DNA of 56,919 bases from Bacillota bacterium (GCA_030705885.1 JAUZPN010000002.1:1-56919); one strand, 5' to 3'; numbered from the stretch's first letter, positions 1-9,790 are shown. Notes: a model not told the origin generated them from the letters alone. Translations and numbers: made by a program.

Positions 1-177
1 AGAACAAATTTCATGGTTAAATTTCCTATGTGCCTTGGTTATACAAAATTAAGAAATACTACTTCTCTCAAAGTTGAAGTAATTCTTGCTGCTATAACTC
101 AGCAAATTGTAATTTTAATTGCTGATAAACTAGATAAAAAAACTCATCTTTTATCTATAAAATCTTTAGTAGATTAG
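1..177 (+). CDS. 3' end of an unrecognised open frame, cut by the window edge
   Basis: An open frame enters from the left edge and stops at 175-177, giving 58 codons. The end of the product is rich in Ile, Leu and Lys. I do not recognise a family. It sits beside gene debris (RHS and DUF1016 remnants), so it may itself be the tail of a mobile-element or degraded gene. No terminator is visible after it, and the rest of the gap up to 330 holds no feature I can support. Confidence 0.3.
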   Translation, partial: RTNFMVKFPMCLGYTKLRNTTSLKVEVILAAITQQIVILIADKLDKKTHLLSIKSLVD

Positions 178-329
178 TAATTTTTTGGTAAATAAGAGAC
201 CTATTAAATTCGCCCAAATTTAGAATCACACTTTTATTATTACTAAAATTAGATGATTCAATTAATACATAATATTTTAGAATGTAAATAGTACACTTTA
301 TTATCCACGTTTTACCTTAAAACCATTAA

Positions 330-634
330 TTGTATGACAGCAATGATAGACTAAAAAATGAAGGAAACATAACTTATGGTTATGATAATAATGAAAGTCT
401 GAAATTAAAAACAGATACATCAAGAATAAAAGTTAATAACTATCTTTATGATAGAGAGCAGTATGATTTGAATACAAAATTTTACTATTTAAGAGACCAA
501 TACATGAATCCATCAAATATAGATGCATTTTGAAAACCCTAGGGAAAAATGAAATTATAGGAGCAATAGGCGAAGGAGCAAATGGATTTTTAGATGCTAT
601 GATTGGTCACGAAAGTTCAATAAAGGTTATCTAA
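330..634 (+). pseudogene. RHS/YD-repeat protein remnant
   Basis: The first frame (330-533) encodes YD-repeat-like text ending in YLYDREQYDLNTKFYYLRDQ. This matches the RHS core hallmark (YLYD.EQYD..T.LYYLR.RYY.P...RF). The ATG is internal, with no ribosome binding site. A stop at 531-533 falls where the core normally continues. The reading then resumes in another frame (about 543-634, GAIGEGANGFLDAMIG) before a second stop. RHS proteins are large secreted or surface polymorphic-toxin carriers; only the end of the core and a scrap of the variable tip survive. It is a decayed gene, probably non-functional. Confidence 0.6.
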
Positions 635-819
635 ATAAGATAGTCTTTTATTTTTGATAATTAAATATCACGGAAAAGTGATTTAATAGGGGAAAAAGTA
701 AAATAATATGTTAAAATATAATGTAAGCAAATTTTAATAAGAAGAATAGTTTTAGAAGAAAATCTATTTCAATATAAGGTTAAGTCAAGTATGAGAAGTA
801 GGTTCAAAAGAACTATAAG

Positions 820-1150
820 AAAAACTTTGAAGCATATAATTTGAGCAAATAGTTAATTAAGAATTATGGCAGAGGTGTATTGCAGAAGAGATTTGTCTAA
901 TATGGTTTCCTTTTATGAAGCTTTTGGAGACTTTAAAATTGTGTATACACTGTCTGCACAATTAACCTGGTCTCATATCAAGAAATTTATATCAATAGAA
1001 GATAATATAAAAAGAGAGTTTTATGCAACCATGTGCAATACTATGACACTGCCATATATGTTTATAGCTCTTGCATTTCCTTTTTTCAAGATGAAAACGG
1101 AAATAAGTAAACCATTTATAGTGTATAGTAGTTATTTAAAGAGAATTTAA
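820..1150 (+). pseudogene. DUF1016 (YhcG-like) N-terminal domain remnant
   Basis: The frame from 866 encodes SNMVSFYEAF, then TLSAQLTWSHIKKFISIED and REFYA. This follows the DUF1016 N-terminal pattern (L..M..FY..F....LS.QLSWSH...L..I.D...R.FY). The expected preceding block (LSK.L...YGRG) is present at about 840-870 but in another frame and interrupted by a stop. The downstream PD-(D/E)XK nuclease domain is missing and the tail is unrelated hydrophobic sequence. The gene is broken by at least one frameshift and a 3' truncation. DUF1016 proteins are found in restriction and defence neighbourhoods, which fits a decayed accessory region. Confidence 0.55.
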
Positions 1151-1190
1151 GTATATTAATTTATATCAATAAACTATAAAGTAATTAAGA

Positions 1191-1224
1191 TAAAAATAGG
1201 AAAGTAGATTAAATCCACTCTCCT
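1191..1224 (-). terminator. Rho-independent terminator after mglC
   Basis: On the minus strand a 13-bp arm at 1224-1212 pairs with 1210-1198 with two G-U type mismatches. A T-rich tract (1197-1191) follows. It lies 12 nt beyond the mglC stop codon and should end the sugar-uptake transcript. Confidence 0.6.
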
Positions 1225-1235
1225 AAATCATGCTA

Positions 1236-2264
1236 TTATTTCTTTTTAATATATTTTCTGATATCAATTGCTACTGCACAAACTATGATTAAACCTTTTA
1301 CGATGTACTGTAAATATGCATTTACTCCTATAAAGGCAAGTCCGTAGTTTATAACTTGGAATATTAATACACCTGTTATAATTCCACCAACGGTACCAAT
1401 ACCTCCTGAAGTAGAAACTCCACCAACCACGCAGGCAGCGATAGCATCTAATTCATACATGTTTCCTGTATTGTTGGTAGCACTACCTACACGGCCGCCT
1501 TCCAAAGCTCCAGCAAATCCATACAAAGCACCAGCCATCATATAGATTAGTATTAAATACTTTGTTACATTAACTCCGGATACTGCAGCGGCTTCATTGT
1601 TTCCACCTATAGCATACATATTTTTACCAAAACGTGTTTTGTTCCATAACATCCAAATTAAAACTGTTACAATAATTGCATATACTATAAGGTAAGGAAC
1701 TGAAAGTGCTCCTGAACCAAAACTTCCTCCAACGAAATGTGTAAACTTAGGATCAAATCCGCCTATAGGTTGTGCTCCATATGGAGGACGATCAAAATAA
1801 GTAGAGTTTAAACCATAAACTATAATCATCATACCTAGAGTTGCTATAAATGGAGGTACTTTAAATATTGATACTACTACACCGTTAAGTGTACCAATGA
1901 TTCCACAGATAATCATAGCAATTAATATAGGGACTATTATAGGAAGCCTCTGAAGATGAGGATACATTCTATAAGCATAGTCTGTAGCTTGAAGTAATGA
2001 ACCTGATATAACTGCTGCTAGTCCAACCATACGTCCGGCTGAAAGATCAGTACCTTCTGTTATTAGTATACCACCAACCCCTAAAGCTATAATAATACGT
2101 GTTGAAGATTGAGTTAAAATATTTTTAAAGTTATTAAGTGATAAAAAATCTGGTGAAAGTGAAACTATTACAATTAGTAATACTAGTAATACTACATAAA
2201 TTGCATTATTCATTAAAAATTGTGAAGCAGATTTGCCATCTACTGAAAATTTACGTTTTTCCAT
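1236..2264 (-). CDS. mglC: Galactose/methyl-galactoside ABC transporter permease MglC
   Basis: Membrane permease of a CUT2-type (ribose/galactose family) ABC importer. The 342-residue product has about eight to ten hydrophobic segments. It carries the BPD_transp_2 family signatures, including ITEGTDLSAGRMVGLAAVISG near residue 70 and GGVSTSGGIGTVGGIITG near residue 280. Its length fits MglC. Only 16 nt separate it from mglA upstream, and a GGAGG site precedes the ATG. With the ATPase (2281-3804) and the binding protein (3898-4932) it makes a complete importer. The sugar could equally be a related pentose, but the MglA/MglB resemblance favours galactose or methyl-galactosides. Confidence 0.92.
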   Translation of the reverse strand: MEKRKFSVDGKSASQFLMNNAIYVVLLVLLIVIVSLSPDFLSLNNFKNILTQSSTRIIIALGVGGILITEGTDLSAGRMVGLAAVISGSLLQATDYAYRMYPHLQRLPIIVPILIAMIICGIIGTLNGVVVSIFKVPPFIATLGMMIIVYGLNSTYFDRPPYGAQPIGGFDPKFTHFVGGSFGSGALSVPYLIVYAIIVTVLIWMLWNKTRFGKNMYAIGGNNEAAAVSGVNVTKYLILIYMMAGALYGFAGALEGGRVGSATNNTGNMYELDAIAACVVGGVSTSGGIGTVGGIITGVLIFQVINYGLAFIGVNAYLQYIVKGLIIVCAVAIDIRKYIKKK

Positions 2265-2280
2265 TATTAACGTCCTCCTC

Positions 2281-3804
2281 CTATAAGTACATTGCGGATA
2301 ATCGCATTATTTCTTCTTGATTAGTTTTCTTTGTGTCAACTATTCCTGCAAGCCTTCCATTGCTCATTACCATAATTCTATCAGTAACGCCTAAAAGTTC
2401 AGCCATTTCTGAAGAAACCATTATAATACCTTTTCCTTCTGCAGCAAGATTATTCATAAGCTGATAAATTTCAAATTTTGCTCCTACGTCAATACCTCTT
2501 GTAGGTTCATCCAGCATAAGAATTTCAGGCTTTATTAAAAGCCACCTTCCTATTATAACCTTCTGCTGATTACCTCCTGATAGAGATCTGATATGAGTCT
2601 TTTGTGAAGGAGTCTTTACTCTCATAGAATCTATAACCCATTGAGTATCCTTCTGAATATTTTTATTTGATAAAAGACCAGTTTTCCCAACATAGTTTCC
2701 AATATTGGCTATAACTGCATTAAAATCTATAGGAAGTCTGTCAAAGATACCTGTAACACGTCTTTCTTCTGTAACTAAAGCAAATCCATTCTGCATAGAT
2801 TTTTGTGGATGCGAATTTTCTATTTTCTTGCCGTGCAACATTACCTCGCCTGACTGTATTTTCCTCATACCAAACAGTGCTTCAAGTACTTCTGTTCTTT
2901 TAGCACCAACTAGACCTGCTACTCCAAGTATCTCACCTTTTCTAAGATTAAAACTTACATTTTGTATTTTAGGTTGAGTATTTACACTTATATTTTTAAC
3001 TTCTAATATAACATTTTTAGGTTCGTTTAATCTTTCTGGGAAACGGTTTGACAAGTCTCTGCCAACCATTAAGTTTATAATTAAATCAGTAGTTAACTCT
3101 TTTGCTTCCTTTGTAGCAATCCATTGACCATCTCTCATTATGGTAACGTCTTCTGAAATCTTTAATATTTCCTCCATTTTATGAGAAATGTAAATTATGC
3201 CTACGTTTTTTTTCTTCAATTTGTCTATTATTCTAAATAAGTGATCAACTTCTTTTTCTGTAAGAGATGAAGTTGGTTCATCCATTACAATTATTTTTGA
3301 ATCGTAAGAAACAGCTTTTGCAATTTCCACCATCTGCATTTGTGAAACGGAAAGAGTATTTATTTTTTTTCTTGGGTTCAAATCTATACCAAGTTCTTTG
3401 AATATGGCGAGAGTGTCTTCATACATTTTTGCTTCATTAATAAACGGACCTTTTTCAGGGTAACGTCCAAGCCATATATTATCAATAATGTTTCTTTGCC
3501 TTACTTGGTTTAATTCCTGATGAACCATTGAAACTCCATTGTCTAATGCTTGTTTTGAGTTCTGGAACTCTATTTTTTGACCATTTAAGAATATTTCACC
3601 TTCATCCATGTGATAAATACCAAATAAACATTTCATTAATGTAGATTTTCCAGCTCCATTTTCGCCCATAAGAGCATGCACTGTACCAGGTCTAACTTTT
3701 AAGTTTACGCCAGATAAAGCCTTTACTCCAGGGAATTCTTTTGTTACATTTTTCATTTCTAAGACATATTTTTTATTTAAATTTTCACTGGCTGAGTTAT
3801 TCAT
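2281..3804 (-). CDS. mglA: Galactose/methyl-galactoside ABC transporter ATP-binding protein MglA
   Basis: Double-cassette ATPase (507 residues) that powers the CUT2 importer at the inner face of the membrane. Cassette 1 has Walker [10 protein letters not shown] (about residues 48-56), the signature [14 protein letters not shown] and Walker [10 protein letters not shown]. Cassette 2 has a degenerate P-loop (GLVGAKRTE), the signature LSGGNQQKV and Walker [11 protein letters not shown]. One canonical and one weakened site is normal for MglA/RbsA/XylG proteins. The gene follows mglB after a 93-nt gap that contains a strong hairpin, and it precedes mglC by 16 nt. Confidence 0.93.
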   Translation of the reverse strand: MNNSASENLNKKYVLEMKNVTKEFPGVKALSGVNLKVRPGTVHALMGENGAGKSTLMKCLFGIYHMDEGEIFLNGQKIEFQNSKQALDNGVSMVHQELNQVRQRNIIDNIWLGRYPEKGPFINEAKMYEDTLAIFKELGIDLNPRKKINTLSVSQMQMVEIAKAVSYDSKIIVMDEPTSSLTEKEVDHLFRIIDKLKKKNVGIIYISHKMEEILKISEDVTIMRDGQWIATKEAKELTTDLIINLMVGRDLSNRFPERLNEPKNVILEVKNISVNTQPKIQNVSFNLRKGEILGVAGLVGAKRTEVLEALFGMRKIQSGEVMLHGKKIENSHPQKSMQNGFALVTEERRVTGIFDRLPIDFNAVIANIGNYVGKTGLLSNKNIQKDTQWVIDSMRVKTPSQKTHIRSLSGGNQQKVIIGRWLLIKPEILMLDEPTRGIDVGAKFEIYQLMNNLAAEGKGIIMVSSEMAELLGVTDRIMVMSNGRLAGIVDTKKTNQEEIMRLSAMYL

Positions 3805-3855
3805 GGTTTGCCTCCTTTTCTTTCTTAGTTAGAGATTAAATAAAATTTGAAAAAC

Positions 3856-3881
3856 ATGAGACACACTGAAGTGCGTCTCAT
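3856..3881 (-). promoter_or_regulatory. Hairpin between mglB and mglA
   Basis: The 12-nt arms ATGAGACACACT and AGTGCGTCTCAT pair with one mismatch (G-U in RNA). The hairpin lies just past the mglB stop and has no T-tract. Such intercistronic hairpins commonly protect the 3' end of the binding-protein mRNA, or cause partial termination, so that binding protein exceeds ATPase and permease. That role is inferred. Confidence 0.6.
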
Positions 3882-3897
3882 ATGAAATTAAATAGAA

Positions 3898-4932
3898 TTA
3901 TTTGTATGCATTCTGAGCTACGCTGATATTATCCTTTGTAATTGCTACATAAGGAACACGTACTGATTTATCAGTATCAAGTTTCCAGTTTGTTCCTTCA
4001 ACTACAGATTTACCACTGGCAAGATTAAAGGAAAGATCAAAAGTAGCCTGACCTTGATTTTTAGCATCATTAAGAACTGTTCCCAGCATTTCTCCAGCAG
4101 TAATCTTTGTTAATGCATCTGGTATGGCATCAACACCTACTACAGGCATATATTTATCATTTTTAAAATAACCAGTCTTTTCTAGCGAAGCAACAGCTCC
4201 TAAAGCCATAGCATCATTGTTTGCAATAACCATTTCAATCTTATCACCTTGTTTTGCAAGCCATGCATCCATCTTGTCTGTTGCTTTAGCAGTATCCCAC
4301 ATTGCTGTGTCTATGGCTAATTCTTCCACATTAATTCCAGCTGCTTTAATTGTGTCTATTACATATTTTGTTCTGGCTTCAGCATCTGGATGTCCTGGTT
4401 CACCTTTAAGCAATACGTATTGGATTTTGCCATCTTTGTTCTTATCCCATTTGTCTTTGTTTTTGTTCCACTGATCAACTATCATCTGACCTTGAAGTAT
4501 ACCTGCTTCTTTTGAAGCTGTTCCAACATAGTAAGCTTTATCATAGCCTTGTAGTACAGATGCATCAGGTTCCTTATTAAAGAATATTACAGGTAAGTTT
4601 GCTGCTTTAGCTTTGGTAATAACTGTAGGTGCAGCTTTTGGATCTACAAGATTAATTGCCAGACATTTAACGCCTTTTGAAATCATTGTATCAATTTGAT
4701 CTAGTTGTTTTGATTCATCATTTTGCGAATCATTAACAATTAAGCTTGCTTTATCTTTACCAGCTGTTTCTATAGATCTACGAACGAAGGACATAAAATT
4801 ATCATCATATTTGTAGATTGCTACTCCTATTTTTGGTTTTGCAGCAGTGCTGACACCAGAACTGGTTTTGCCACAGCCTCCTAAAAGTAATGCAGCAATA
4901 ATTGGTAATACTAGTAAACTTTTTCTTTTCAT
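3898..4932 (-). CDS. mglB: Galactose/glucose-type sugar-binding lipoprotein MglB
   Basis: Extracytoplasmic solute-binding protein (344 residues) of the CUT2 importer. It has a lipoprotein signal peptide with lipobox LLGGC, cysteine near residue 20. The mature protein is a type 1 periplasmic-binding fold. MglB-like text includes [14 protein letters not shown] near residue 36, [35 protein letters not shown] and [12 protein letters not shown]. The insert [12 protein letters not shown] resembles the calcium-binding loop of galactose-binding proteins. It is first in the transporter transcript, with a GGGGG ribosome binding site. Its upstream gap of about 220 nt contains a likely regulated promoter. 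Confidence 0.93.
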   Translation of the reverse strand: MKRKSLLVLPIIAALLLGGCGKTSSGVSTAAKPKIGVAIYKYDDNFMSFVRRSIETAGKDKASLIVNDSQNDESKQLDQIDTMISKGVKCLAINLVDPKAAPTVITKAKAANLPVIFFNKEPDASVLQGYDKAYYVGTASKEAGILQGQMIVDQWNKNKDKWDKNKDGKIQYVLLKGEPGHPDAEARTKYVIDTIKAAGINVEELAIDTAMWDTAKATDKMDAWLAKQGDKIEMVIANNDAMALGAVASLEKTGYFKNDKYMPVVGVDAIPDALTKITAGEMLGTVLNDAKNQGQATFDLSFNLASGKSVVEGTNWKLDTDKSVRVPYVAITKDNISVAQNAYK

Positions 4933-4986
4933 TTTTGTACCCCCTAGAAAATTTTATTTGCTTATATTTTGTGTTGTTTTGAAAAG

Positions 4987-5014
4987 ATTATACTTAGTAA
5001 AGGTTTACACTAAG
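4987..5014 (-). promoter_or_regulatory. Candidate mglB promoter with overlapping palindromic operator
   Basis: On the minus strand a perfect TATAAT lies at 4992-4987, about 55 nt upstream of the mglB ATG. No good -35 lies 17 nt upstream. Instead a palindrome, CTTAGT-N10-ACTAAG (4993-5014), abuts the -10 and covers the -35 region. A consensus -10 with no -35 but an adjacent dyad is typical of activator-dependent promoters. The natural activator here is the YesN-type regulator encoded at 8070-9722. Confidence 0.4.
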
Positions 5015-5151
5015 CTTATATAATTTTGTTTAATTTCTATGAATAAATAATATCATCAGTTCATATTAAAAATAATAGAAAATAATATGATTTTATATAA
5101 AAATTCTACTGTATTTTTATAGGGAACCCTAAAATTTTACTGGCAGATACT

Positions 5152-6129
5152 TTAAGATTCATTTATAAAAGGAAAAATTATTTTTTCGTATTGAGGTAAA
5201 TATAGACTGCTTTTGTCAATTATTATTGAGTTAGTAATAAATTTTTTAGGAATCTTTTCACCTCTTGCTGACATTGCTGCATACTTTACTGCCAGATATC
5301 CCATATTGAATTGCTGCTGAACCAGTGAAGCCTCAATAACTCCATTTTCAATATAGCTAATCTCTTCTATTGAATTATCAAAGGTTACAAGCTTTATCTT
5401 TTCCTTAAGATGCATATCGTCTATGGCTTCAGCTGCACCATCAGAGGCTATGGCGCTTAATGCTATGATTCCGTTCAGCTTATTGTGACTGGAAATCATT
5501 TTTTTTGTAAGTTCATAAGCAAGCTTTTTGTCTGACATGCAGTATTCAATAGCTGCAATTTTTACATCAGGGAATTTACTAAAGGTACTTACAGCACCTG
5601 CCTCTCTTTCCTCAGCATTTTTAGCGCCTTTTACAAAATTTATGATTCCAACAGTAGATTCTTTTCCTACTAAGTCAATAAGCTTCTCTCCTAATTTTTG
5701 TCCTGCAGCTTTATTATCAGAAGCTATATATCCAGTTATTTTATTAGTACTTATTGCTGAATCTACTATTATTATTGGGATTTTTTTATCAAAAATTTTA
5801 GAAGTGACTTCACTGAGCGCTTTATAGTCTGCAGGGGCAAGTATTATTCCATCAGATTTACCGTTAGAAGCCTGATTAAGTTCTCTTAGCTGTTCGGACA
5901 CGTCAGTTTCTTTCATTGGACCTATAAAGTTTAAGTTTACATTAAACTCTTTTGCTGCCTCATTAGCACCTAGTTTTACACTATCCCAATAATCTCCATT
6001 ACTCATTTTGGCAATGAAATCTATATTTTTTCTATTTTCTGTTTCATTTTCAGTATTAGAATAACTGCAGCCAGTTAAAAAAGAAGAGGTTAATAGAGTA
6101 ATAAATAATAGAAATTTTATTTTTGACAT
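5152..6129 (-). CDS. Sugar-binding lipoprotein, probable sensor partner of the adjacent histidine kinase
   Basis: A 325-residue type 1 periplasmic binding protein (LacI/RbsB-like fold). Its lipoprotein signal peptide ends in FLTGC, cysteine near residue 21. The text around IDFIAKMSNGDYWDSVKLG and GIILAPADYKAL is typical of the fold. The longer open frame starts at 6168, but the ATG at 6129 has an AGGAGG site and is preferred. This start overlaps the end of the kinase gene by 13 nt, which implies translational coupling. It is not needed for transport because mglB is present. The order regulator-kinase-binding protein matches the XylFII-LytS/YesN three-component systems of clostridia, where the binding protein presents sugar to the kinase. 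Confidence 0.8.
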   Translation of the reverse strand: MSKIKFLLFITLLTSSFLTGCSYSNTENETENRKNIDFIAKMSNGDYWDSVKLGANEAAKEFNVNLNFIGPMKETDVSEQLRELNQASNGKSDGIILAPADYKALSEVTSKIFDKKIPIIIVDSAISTNKITGYIASDNKAAGQKLGEKLIDLVGKESTVGIINFVKGAKNAEEREAGAVSTFSKFPDVKIAAIEYCMSDKKLAYELTKKMISSHNKLNGIIALSAIASDGAAEAIDDMHLKEKIKLVTFDNSIEEISYIENGVIEASLVQQQFNMGYLAVKYAAMSARGEKIPKKFITNSIIIDKSSLYLPQYEKIIFPFINES

Positions 6130-7916
6130 TTTTTGTCCTCCTGGTCGTCTTTTAGAAGAGGAAGCCATACTTTTACCTTAGTTCCTTCTTCAGGCTCACT
6201 TTCGATATTAATTCCATATTCTATTCCAAAACTCAATTGAATTCTTTGATGAACATTCTTTACTCCTACACCTGCAGCACTTTTTTTCTTAAAATCTGTT
6301 GTAAGTAAAGCTTCAACAGTTTCTTTGTTCATACCAAGGCCATTATCAATTACTTCAAACAATAACTTATTTTCTGCTATAGCTGCAGATATAATGATGC
6401 TGCCTTCATCTACCATGTACTCAATTCCATGATATATAGCATTTTCTATAATAGGCTGGAGTATTAATTTTATAGTCTTATATTGGAGAACCTCCTGAGA
6501 CACATGAATTTCATATTGAAATTTATTTTTATATCGTATCTTTTGTATTATGAGATAATTTCTTGCATGTTCAAGCTCTTCGCCTACGGAAATAATATTT
6601 CTGCCACGACTTATACTTATACGAAACAATCTGGCAAGAGAAGTTACCATGGTTATTACATCATCACTTTTACCGTTTTCAGCCATCCATACAATAGAGT
6701 CCAAAGTATTATATAAAAAATGTGGATTGATCTGAGCCTGCAAGGCATTAAGCTCACTTTTTCTAAGTGCTTCCTGTTCTACTACTATCTGATCCATTAA
6801 CTGTTTTATTTTGTTCACCATCATATTAAAAGTTTTTGACAAATGAACAACTTCATCTTCACCTTTTATGCTTACATTTACATCAAAGCTTCCTTCTTCA
6901 ACCTTTTTCATTGACTCTTCTAACTGCTTTATTGGTTTTGTAATTTTAGCAGAGATAAATATGAATATGATTGCTAGAAATATTATTGACAATAACAATA
7001 TCCATACTGAATATGTCATAACCTCATTTTTGGAGGCTACCAATTCATTCATATAAAATATGCCAACTATTTTCCAGCCTATATAATTAATTGGTTTTAT
7101 GGTCACTAAATGCTTGGAATCACCTGAATCTTCAAAAAAATTAGTATAGGAATACTTGGATATATTTTCATTATTTTCGTGTTTTAGTCCAGCATAAATC
7201 AAATTTTGCTGAGGGTGATAAATGATATTCCCATCGGAATCTATAATATAAATGTAGCCAATTTTCCCTAAGCTAGCTTTCTCACAGAGTTTATTAATCG
7301 AATTAAAATTAACATCTATAAGGAGAATTCCTTGGGTTAAACTTCCATTATAATAAAAGGATATTGTCCTAGTGTGAGATATTACCCAATTATATTTTCC
7401 GTCAAATAAATTCTGAACATGGGGATAAGAAAATGATATGTCCTGAAGATTAGATATAGATTTTTTAAACCAGTCCTGTTCTGAAACATTAAGACCAGCT
7501 TTGAGCTTATTAAAGGGTGAACCTTGAATCAACTGGCCTTTATCAGTAAAAATTGATATAGAAACTATATCATCTCGTGTATCACAAATTCCATCCATCT
7601 GTTCTTCAATTTTAGTGCTGGGAAGAGATGGAGCTTTATTAATGCTGCTTTTCAAAAGGTTGGATATTGATGTTATGCTGCTTTGATAATAGTCCACGTT
7701 TACACATAATTGGTCTATTATTTGAGCTTTGCTCATCTGAATATTTTGAACTGCTGCATTTGAATATTTACTATAGAAAATAAAGCCTATAAGCAGCATA
7801 GCTAAAATAGTAGTAAGAGTGAAAGATATTGTAATTATAAAATGAATGCTTTTCATTTTTAATGCTTTTAAAATTAATGAAAACATCTCTTTTGTTTTTT
7901 TGAAAAAATTGTCCAT
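6117..7916 (-). CDS. YesM/LytS-type sensor histidine kinase
   Basis: Membrane sensor kinase of 599 residues from the ATG at 7916, which has GGAG six nt upstream. An ATG at 7928 lacks a good site. Layout: TM1 at about 25-48, an extracytoplasmic Cache-like region to about 300, TM2 at 303-323, HAMP at 325-380. The His_kinase domain follows with QINPHFLYNT (phosphoacceptor His near 399), then a GHKL ATPase with IENAIYHGIE and DNGLGM. It should phosphorylate the response regulator encoded at 8070-9722. Coupling to the adjacent binding lipoprotein suggests that sugar-loaded binding protein docks on the extracytoplasmic domain. Confidence 0.87.
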   Translation of the reverse strand: MDNFFKKTKEMFSLILKALKMKSIHFIITISFTLTTILAMLLIGFIFYSKYSNAAVQNIQMSKAQIIDQLCVNVDYYQSSITSISNLLKSSINKAPSLPSTKIEEQMDGICDTRDDIVSISIFTDKGQLIQGSPFNKLKAGLNVSEQDWFKKSISNLQDISFSYPHVQNLFDGKYNWVISHTRTISFYYNGSLTQGILLIDVNFNSINKLCEKASLGKIGYIYIIDSDGNIIYHPQQNLIYAGLKHENNENISKYSYTNFFEDSGDSKHLVTIKPINYIGWKIVGIFYMNELVASKNEVMTYSVWILLLSIIFLAIIFIFISAKITKPIKQLEESMKKVEEGSFDVNVSIKGEDEVVHLSKTFNMMVNKIKQLMDQIVVEQEALRKSELNALQAQINPHFLYNTLDSIVWMAENGKSDDVITMVTSLARLFRISISRGRNIISVGEELEHARNYLIIQKIRYKNKFQYEIHVSQEVLQYKTIKLILQPIIENAIYHGIEYMVDEGSIIISAAIAENKLLFEVIDNGLGMNKETVEALLTTDFKKKSAAGVGVKNVHQRIQLSFGIEYGINIESEPEEGTKVKVWLPLLKDDQEDKKCQK

Positions 7917-8069
7917 AGTGTACTCCATTCTGCAGCATAAAGATAGCTCTACTTAAAACTATAAGTTTAGGTATTTTAAAATAAATAACAAGTCTAAGGC
8001 TTTTCAAAAACCTATAAATTAAATCAATGTTATAGTTACTTTTCAGACTAATGAAATTTTGAAAAGCTC

Positions 8070-9722
8070 TTAAATGTTGATTCTAAATTCAGAGGGCGAC
8101 AGACCAAATTTTTTTTTGAAGCTATAACTAAAATAATTGGCATCAGGGTATCCAACTCTTTCAGCTATTTCAAAAGCCTTCATATTAGTAGTCTTTAAAA
8201 GCTCTTTTGCAGCATCCATCCTTATTTGTGTTAAGTAATTTATGAAAGTAGTTTTTGTTTCTTTTTTGAAAATAAAACTGAAATAGGTGGGACTTATATG
8301 AAGATAATCGCAAATAGTATTTATTGACATTTCATTATTCTGATAATTTTTCTTTATAAAATTCTTTGCTTCATCAACTAAAAGCTTGCAGTTATCCTGT
8401 CTGTCCTTAGTAATATATTTCATGGTACGTATTGCAATGTTCTTGAACCAATTTTGAATTTCTCCTATACTTTTATAGGAATACATTTCTAAATATAAAT
8501 TAGAGTTAGAGCCAAATATATCCTCAATGTCTACGTTAGAGTTTTTTACAGCTTTTAAAATAGAGGTAAGTACTTCCATAAGGTAAATTTGATAATCTTT
8601 ATAAGAAGCTTTAAAATTTGAAATTTCATTGAAAATCCAATCAATAGTTGAACTTACTTCTTCTATCGTGCCAACCTTTATAGAACTTTCCAGGGCATGC
8701 TCCTTTGAATCATCAAATACTATTCTATCTGCACTTTTAGGTTCAATATCTTCAATACAGATAATTCTGTTGCTTCCCATAAAAAGCTTATAATCTAGAG
8801 CAGTTATTGCACTTGCATAAGATCGATTGATAGAAATAACATCGGGATAAACATTACCAATTCCTATGGTCACAGTGTTATTTAAAAATTTTTCGATAGT
8901 TTGTTTTAATTCTTGCATAACAGAAAAGTTTTTTTGGGTCACTTCATTTTTATAACTTTCAGAAGAAATATGTATAATGACGACAAACTCATTGTTAAGA
9001 AATACTGGCCCAAATTCATACTTAGTTGTTATTTCTTCAGCAATGTTAAGCACAGCAAAGTTTAAAAGTTCTTTTTCTTGTTGAATTACTGCATTGAATG
9101 AGTGATCAAGGGATGGATCGTTAGGTGCAGTTAATTTATGATCAATTTTATCAATGCTGACAACTGATACAACATAGTTACTTTCATTTAAATTTAAATT
9201 GTAGCTTCTGGCTTTTTCATCTATTTCTTCCTTGGTAAGTGTGGTCGTTACTAAAGAAATAAGAAATTTTTCTTTTAAAACAGCAAGACTTTTTTTATAG
9301 TATTCTTTAAGAGAATCTATATCCTTTTTTTCTTGAAATTCCTTGTCAAACTGTGACTTAACTTTTATTAGTATATTAGTGAGCTCAGTGGCAGAAATAG
9401 GCTTAAGCAAATACTCCATAACATTATAAGAGATAGCTTTTTGAGCATAATTAAACTCATCAAATCCTGTCAGTACTATAATTTTTGTCATGGGATATTT
9501 TTCATTAACTGCTTTACAAAGTTGCATTCCATCCATGTAAGGCATTTTAATGTCTGTAATTACAAGGTCCGGAAGTTCCTTTTCCATGATTTCTAATGCT
9601 TCCTTGCCATTTTCAGCAGCTCCTATAATTTCAAAGCCATATTTTATCCAATCAATTTTTTTTAGGATGCCATCTCTAACTTCTTCTTCATCATCTACAA
9701 GAAGTAACTTATATTCATTCAT
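8070..9722 (-). CDS. YesN-type response regulator (REC plus AraC-family HTH)
   Basis: DNA-binding regulator of 550 residues. The N-terminal receiver begins YKLLLVDDEEEVRDGI, with acceptor Asp in LVITDIKMPYMDG and conserved Lys in EYLLKPIS. A long middle region separates it from a C-terminal pair of AraC helix-turn-helix motifs (about 450-550), with INTICDYLHISPTYFSFIFKK and FEIAERVGYPDANYFSYSFKK. The start at 9722 has AGGTG upstream and begins directly at the receiver; an earlier ATG at 9776 adds an unlikely leader. The gene lies 153 nt upstream of the kinase. It probably activates mglBAC. Confidence 0.88.
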   Translation of the reverse strand: MNEYKLLLVDDEEEVRDGILKKIDWIKYGFEIIGAAENGKEALEIMEKELPDLVITDIKMPYMDGMQLCKAVNEKYPMTKIIVLTGFDEFNYAQKAISYNVMEYLLKPISATELTNILIKVKSQFDKEFQEKKDIDSLKEYYKKSLAVLKEKFLISLVTTTLTKEEIDEKARSYNLNLNESNYVVSVVSIDKIDHKLTAPNDPSLDHSFNAVIQQEKELLNFAVLNIAEEITTKYEFGPVFLNNEFVVIIHISSESYKNEVTQKNFSVMQELKQTIEKFLNNTVTIGIGNVYPDVISINRSYASAITALDYKLFMGSNRIICIEDIEPKSADRIVFDDSKEHALESSIKVGTIEEVSSTIDWIFNEISNFKASYKDYQIYLMEVLTSILKAVKNSNVDIEDIFGSNSNLYLEMYSYKSIGEIQNWFKNIAIRTMKYITKDRQDNCKLLVDEAKNFIKKNYQNNEMSINTICDYLHISPTYFSFIFKKETKTTFINYLTQIRMDAAKELLKTTNMKAFEIAERVGYPDANYFSYSFKKKFGLSPSEFRINI

Positions 9723-9790
9723 AAAAAATGTTTCACCTACAATTCTGTACATTAAGATATATATAATATATCCCAATATTTAATTGTTTT

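Noticed and set aside
7771-8007. Minus-strand frame overlapping the kinase start
   Set aside because: Shadow of the histidine kinase gene in another frame with no ribosome binding site.
7999-8067. Inverted repeat GCTTTTCAAAA / TTTTGAAAAGC between kinase and regulator genes
   Set aside because: The arms are about 46 nt apart and AT-rich; it may be an accidental match, so it is not listed as a feature.
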